Source: Butyrivibrio sp. (GTDB taxonomy: Bacteria > Bacillota > Clostridia > Lachnospirales > Lachnospiraceae). Taken from it: a stretch of 64,000 nt of DNA. The stretch spans positions 29,083 to 93,082 of the forward strand of contig SVGA01000014.1 of assembly GCA_015056575.1 (NCBI GenBank). Reading direction: 5' to 3'. Under the pieces are notes generated by a model. That model did not search any database. It saw nothing but the letters and a program-made list of their open reading frames with translations, and had not been told where the DNA came from. This document shows, piece by piece, positions 61,639 through 64,000 of this stretch; position 1 is the first letter of the stretch; every line of letters begins with the position of its first letter. A program made the translations under genes and the position numbers.

Positions 61639-62595
61639 ATGATAAGTATCACAGAGATTGTTCTTATCGTCGCAGGCTTTGCTGCGATAATATTAGGTTA
61701 CCTTCTTCCTGCCGGTAAAGAGATGGATGAAGAAGAGAAGATGCTCATGGAGAAGGAGATCCGTGAGCTTGTTAGACGTGAGGTCGAGGATCAGAAGGAA
61801 ACCATCGAAAATATGGTCGACGATACCGTTGACAATACTCTGGACAGGACAGAGAGAGCCATGGAGCGCATTTCCAACGAGAAGATGTCAGCCATCGGCG
61901 AATATTCTGATACCGTCATCAATGATATCCATAAAAATCACGATGAAGTCATGTTCATGTATGACATGCTCAATGACAAGCACAAAAATCTTACGTCTGT
62001 TGTATCAGAAGTCTCAAGAAAGACTGACGAAGCCAAACAGGCTGTTCTTGATGCCCAGGCCACAGCCAAGGAGGCAAAAGAGGCTACGAATCTTCGGGCA
62101 GTTTATATTGACGAGACAGAAGATAAGCTCAGCGGGATCCACATTCCCTATAAGGAAAAGAATGATCAGCCCGATGAAGATGCTCCGGCTATCGTTGCAT
62201 CGAAGGCCGAGCCTGAAGGCAATATAGAAAGCGGCTATGTTGATGAGAAGAACCTCAAGGAACTGGATGTTCTTGAAGAGATCCCCGCAGAGATCCTTAA
62301 TGCAGAGGATCTTAACGGCCTTCATGTTATAGGAGGAAGCGGCGAATCCGGACAGACGCAGGATTCAAAGGTGATTCCCATCAAAGAGGCGGTAAGAGTC
62401 CAGGGGAAAGCCAAAAATCCGGATAAATCCATGGAAGAACTCACAGCCAACGATCCCGCATCTCAGAACAGACAGATCCTTGAGATGCACAAACAGGGGA
62501 AGTCAAATATGGTCATAGCAAGAGAACTTGGCCTTGGAATAGGTGAAGTCAAGCTTGTTATAGACCTTTCAAACAAACATAGAAAAGTACGATAA
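61639..62595 (+). CDS. Single-pass membrane protein with C-terminal HTH-like segment (DUF6115-like)
   Basis: ATG 61639; an in-frame TTG at 61627 is possible. 318 residues: a membrane helix (about 4-24), a long acidic/helical coiled-coil region (about 30-155; ending ATAKEAKEAT), a disordered linker and a C-terminal helix-turn-helix-like motif (ILEMHKQGKSNMVIARELGL). This matches the uncharacterised DUF6115 arrangement as I know it. It ends the flagellar cluster together with the next gene. Confidence 0.72.
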   Translation: MISITEIVLIVAGFAAIILGYLLPAGKEMDEEEKMLMEKEIRELVRREVEDQKETIENMVDDTVDNTLDRTERAMERISNEKMSAIGEYSDTVINDIHKNHDEVMFMYDMLNDKHKNLTSVVSEVSRKTDEAKQAVLDAQATAKEAKEATNLRAVYIDETEDKLSGIHIPYKEKNDQPDEDAPAIVASKAEPEGNIESGYVDEKNLKELDVLEEIPAEILNAEDLNGLHVIGGSGESGQTQDSKVIPIKEAVRVQGKAKNPDKSMEELTANDPASQNRQILEMHKQGKSNMVIARELGLGIGEVKLVIDLSNKHRKVR

Positions 62596-62610
62596 AGGAA
62601 TGATATTTTA

Positions 62611-63603
62611 ATGAAACTAAAGTATTATCTTCGCGGAATGGGAATAGGCATCATTCTCACCGCTATAGTCATGGGCTTTGCCCTTGGTGGCAGAAAGGCC
62701 ACAATAAGTGATGCTGAGGTAATAAGACGGGCCAAGGAGCTCGGAATGATAGAAGCCGGGACGGGAACACTTTCACAAAACGGCATAGAGGCAGGTAACA
62801 GCAATGAAAAAAACGATACATCTTCATCCGATACGCCATTGGGTCAAGCAGGAGAAAAAATACCTGAGGAAGTCGACCAGGCAGTCACTTCGCCAGATCA
62901 ATCTGCTTCTGACGTGGCTGGAGAAGAGGAAGAAGGAGAAGATCCGGAAACAGAAGAGGGAACTTCTGAAGGTGAAAGCTCAGGCGATGATGCTCAGGGT
63001 GCAGCAGAAGAACAGGTAAAGACCACTGATGTAGCTTCTGCAAAAGATACAGGATCTGGGACTTCAAGCGAAAGTTCAACCAAAGCATCGACCGGAACTT
63101 CTGAAAATACGACATCCTCAGGAAAAAATACTTCGGCACAGGGAAGCGATACGGATGCGGGTAAGACATCTTCATCAGAGGTTACGTCAGGCAGTTCTTC
63201 ATCCGGAAGCGCTTCATCAGGTAATGCTTCATCCAATAGTGGGAATACTTCATCAGGATCAGGCACTTCATCTGAATCCGGGACAGGAACCGGTACAGAT
63301 ACATCAACCGGAAAAAGTTCATCATCGGAAACGGGAACATCTGCTGAAGGCGGAACCGGTACATCAACAGGAACACAGGCATCTTCGCAGGCAGCATCAA
63401 CAGGTAAAACTGTTACGATTCCCGGTGGGCTCGGATCTGAAGCTGTAGCTGCCATCCTTGAAAGAGAAGGACTTATCGATAACGCCGGCTCTTTTAACAG
63501 ATATCTTGTGGAACAGCACATAGACAGGATAATCCGTTCGGGAGTAAAGAAAATTCCCGAAGGTGCAGACTACGAACAGATTGCAAATATAATCACGAAA
63601 TAA
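62611..63603 (+). CDS. Membrane protein with Ser/Thr/Gly-rich linker and MltG-type N-domain
   Basis: 330 residues. One N-terminal membrane helix (about 8-27), then ISDAEVIRRAKELGMIE, about 200 residues of Ser/Thr/Gly/Glu low complexity (60-265), and a C-terminal module (about 268-330; TVTIPGGLGSEAVAAILERE, GLIDNAGSFNRYLVEQ) like the small LysM-like domain that precedes the catalytic domain in YceG/MltG transglycosylases. The catalytic domain is absent. It is likely extracytoplasmic, spanning the wall. The MltG label could be given automatically, but enzyme activity is not supported. Confidence 0.75.
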   Translation: MKLKYYLRGMGIGIILTAIVMGFALGGRKATISDAEVIRRAKELGMIEAGTGTLSQNGIEAGNSNEKNDTSSSDTPLGQAGEKIPEEVDQAVTSPDQSASDVAGEEEEGEDPETEEGTSEGESSGDDAQGAAEEQVKTTDVASAKDTGSGTSSESSTKASTGTSENTTSSGKNTSAQGSDTDAGKTSSSEVTSGSSSSGSASSGNASSNSGNTSSGSGTSSESGTGTGTDTSTGKSSSSETGTSAEGGTGTSTGTQASSQAASTGKTVTIPGGLGSEAVAAILEREGLIDNAGSFNRYLVEQHIDRIIRSGVKKIPEGADYEQIANIITK

Positions 63604-63643
63604 GACATTGCCGTAAAAATGTGGATAATGTCTTATTTTTTTG
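63602..63643 (+). terminator. Terminator at the end of the motility cluster
   Basis: Perfect 8-bp arms AAGACATT (63602-63609) and AATGTCTT (63627-63634), followed by ATTTTTTT. Confidence 0.8.
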
Positions 63644-63673
63644 TTGATTTATCAAAATCCGTATGATAATATA
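63644..63673 (+). promoter_or_regulatory. Candidate promoter of rpsB
   Basis: TTGATT (63644-63649), 18-nt spacer, TAATAT (63668-63673). GATAAT at 63665-63670 is an alternative -10. Confidence 0.45.
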
Positions 63674-63679
63674 TAAAAG

Positions 63680-64000
<321 letters not shown>

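Noticed and set aside
62994..63521. 175-codon minus-strand ORF, rich in Val, Pro, Asp and Ser
   Set aside because: It is the reverse of the Ser/Thr/Gly linker; low complexity on one strand keeps the other open. No RBS or family resemblance.

Overview
The window looks like a chromosomal piece of an anaerobic, flagellated, plant-polysaccharide-degrading member of the Lachnospiraceae (Clostridia), most like rumen Butyrivibrio and relatives. This is inference from gene content: a radical SAM/DUF512 gene next to der and plsY, a tyrosine T-box before tyrS, a THF riboswitch before folT, a YesM/YesN-type sensor pair, a GH43 polymer-degrading enzyme and a Gram-positive fla/che cluster with FliY, CheC and CheD. 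No tRNA or rRNA gene, insertion sequence, prophage or CRISPR array is visible.

Layout. 1-7043: end of a multi-TM sensor kinase, a divergent PRPP synthetase on the minus strand, and the operon DUF512-der-plsY. 7103-11947: a tight three-gene unit made of a membrane-anchored N-formylglutamate-amidohydrolase-like protein, a RimK-like ATP-grasp ligase and a FolC-like Mur ligase. I recognise no described pathway with this combination and regard it as the best candidate for an undescribed system. 12034-12882: folT on the minus strand with a THF riboswitch, and overlapping divergent promoters. 12883-15293: a DUF3298-type lipoprotein and surE.

15495-31964: a pentose-polymer utilisation locus. A secreted protein of about 2133 residues carries three GH43 catalytic domains. 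It is followed by a REC-AraC regulator, a sugar ABC transporter (binding protein, double ATPase, two permeases), a YesM-like kinase and a lipoprotein with two fused sugar-binding domains. Together these read as capture, transport and a three-component sensing circuit.

31968-33628: tyrS under T-box control. 33655-63603: motility. A sigma-28-type promoter precedes fliK-flgD-TIGR02530-flgE, where FlgE is about 1043 residues. After a terminator, a long unit runs flbD-motAB-fliL-fliM-fliY-fliO-fliPQR-flhBAFG-pilZ-cheB-cheA-cheW-cheC-cheD-small membrane protein-fliA-fapA-three poorly known genes. A second sigma-28-type promoter lies in front of cheA. The early basal-body genes (flgB to fliJ), cheY and cheR are not here. 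The window ends with a structured leader and the start of rpsB.
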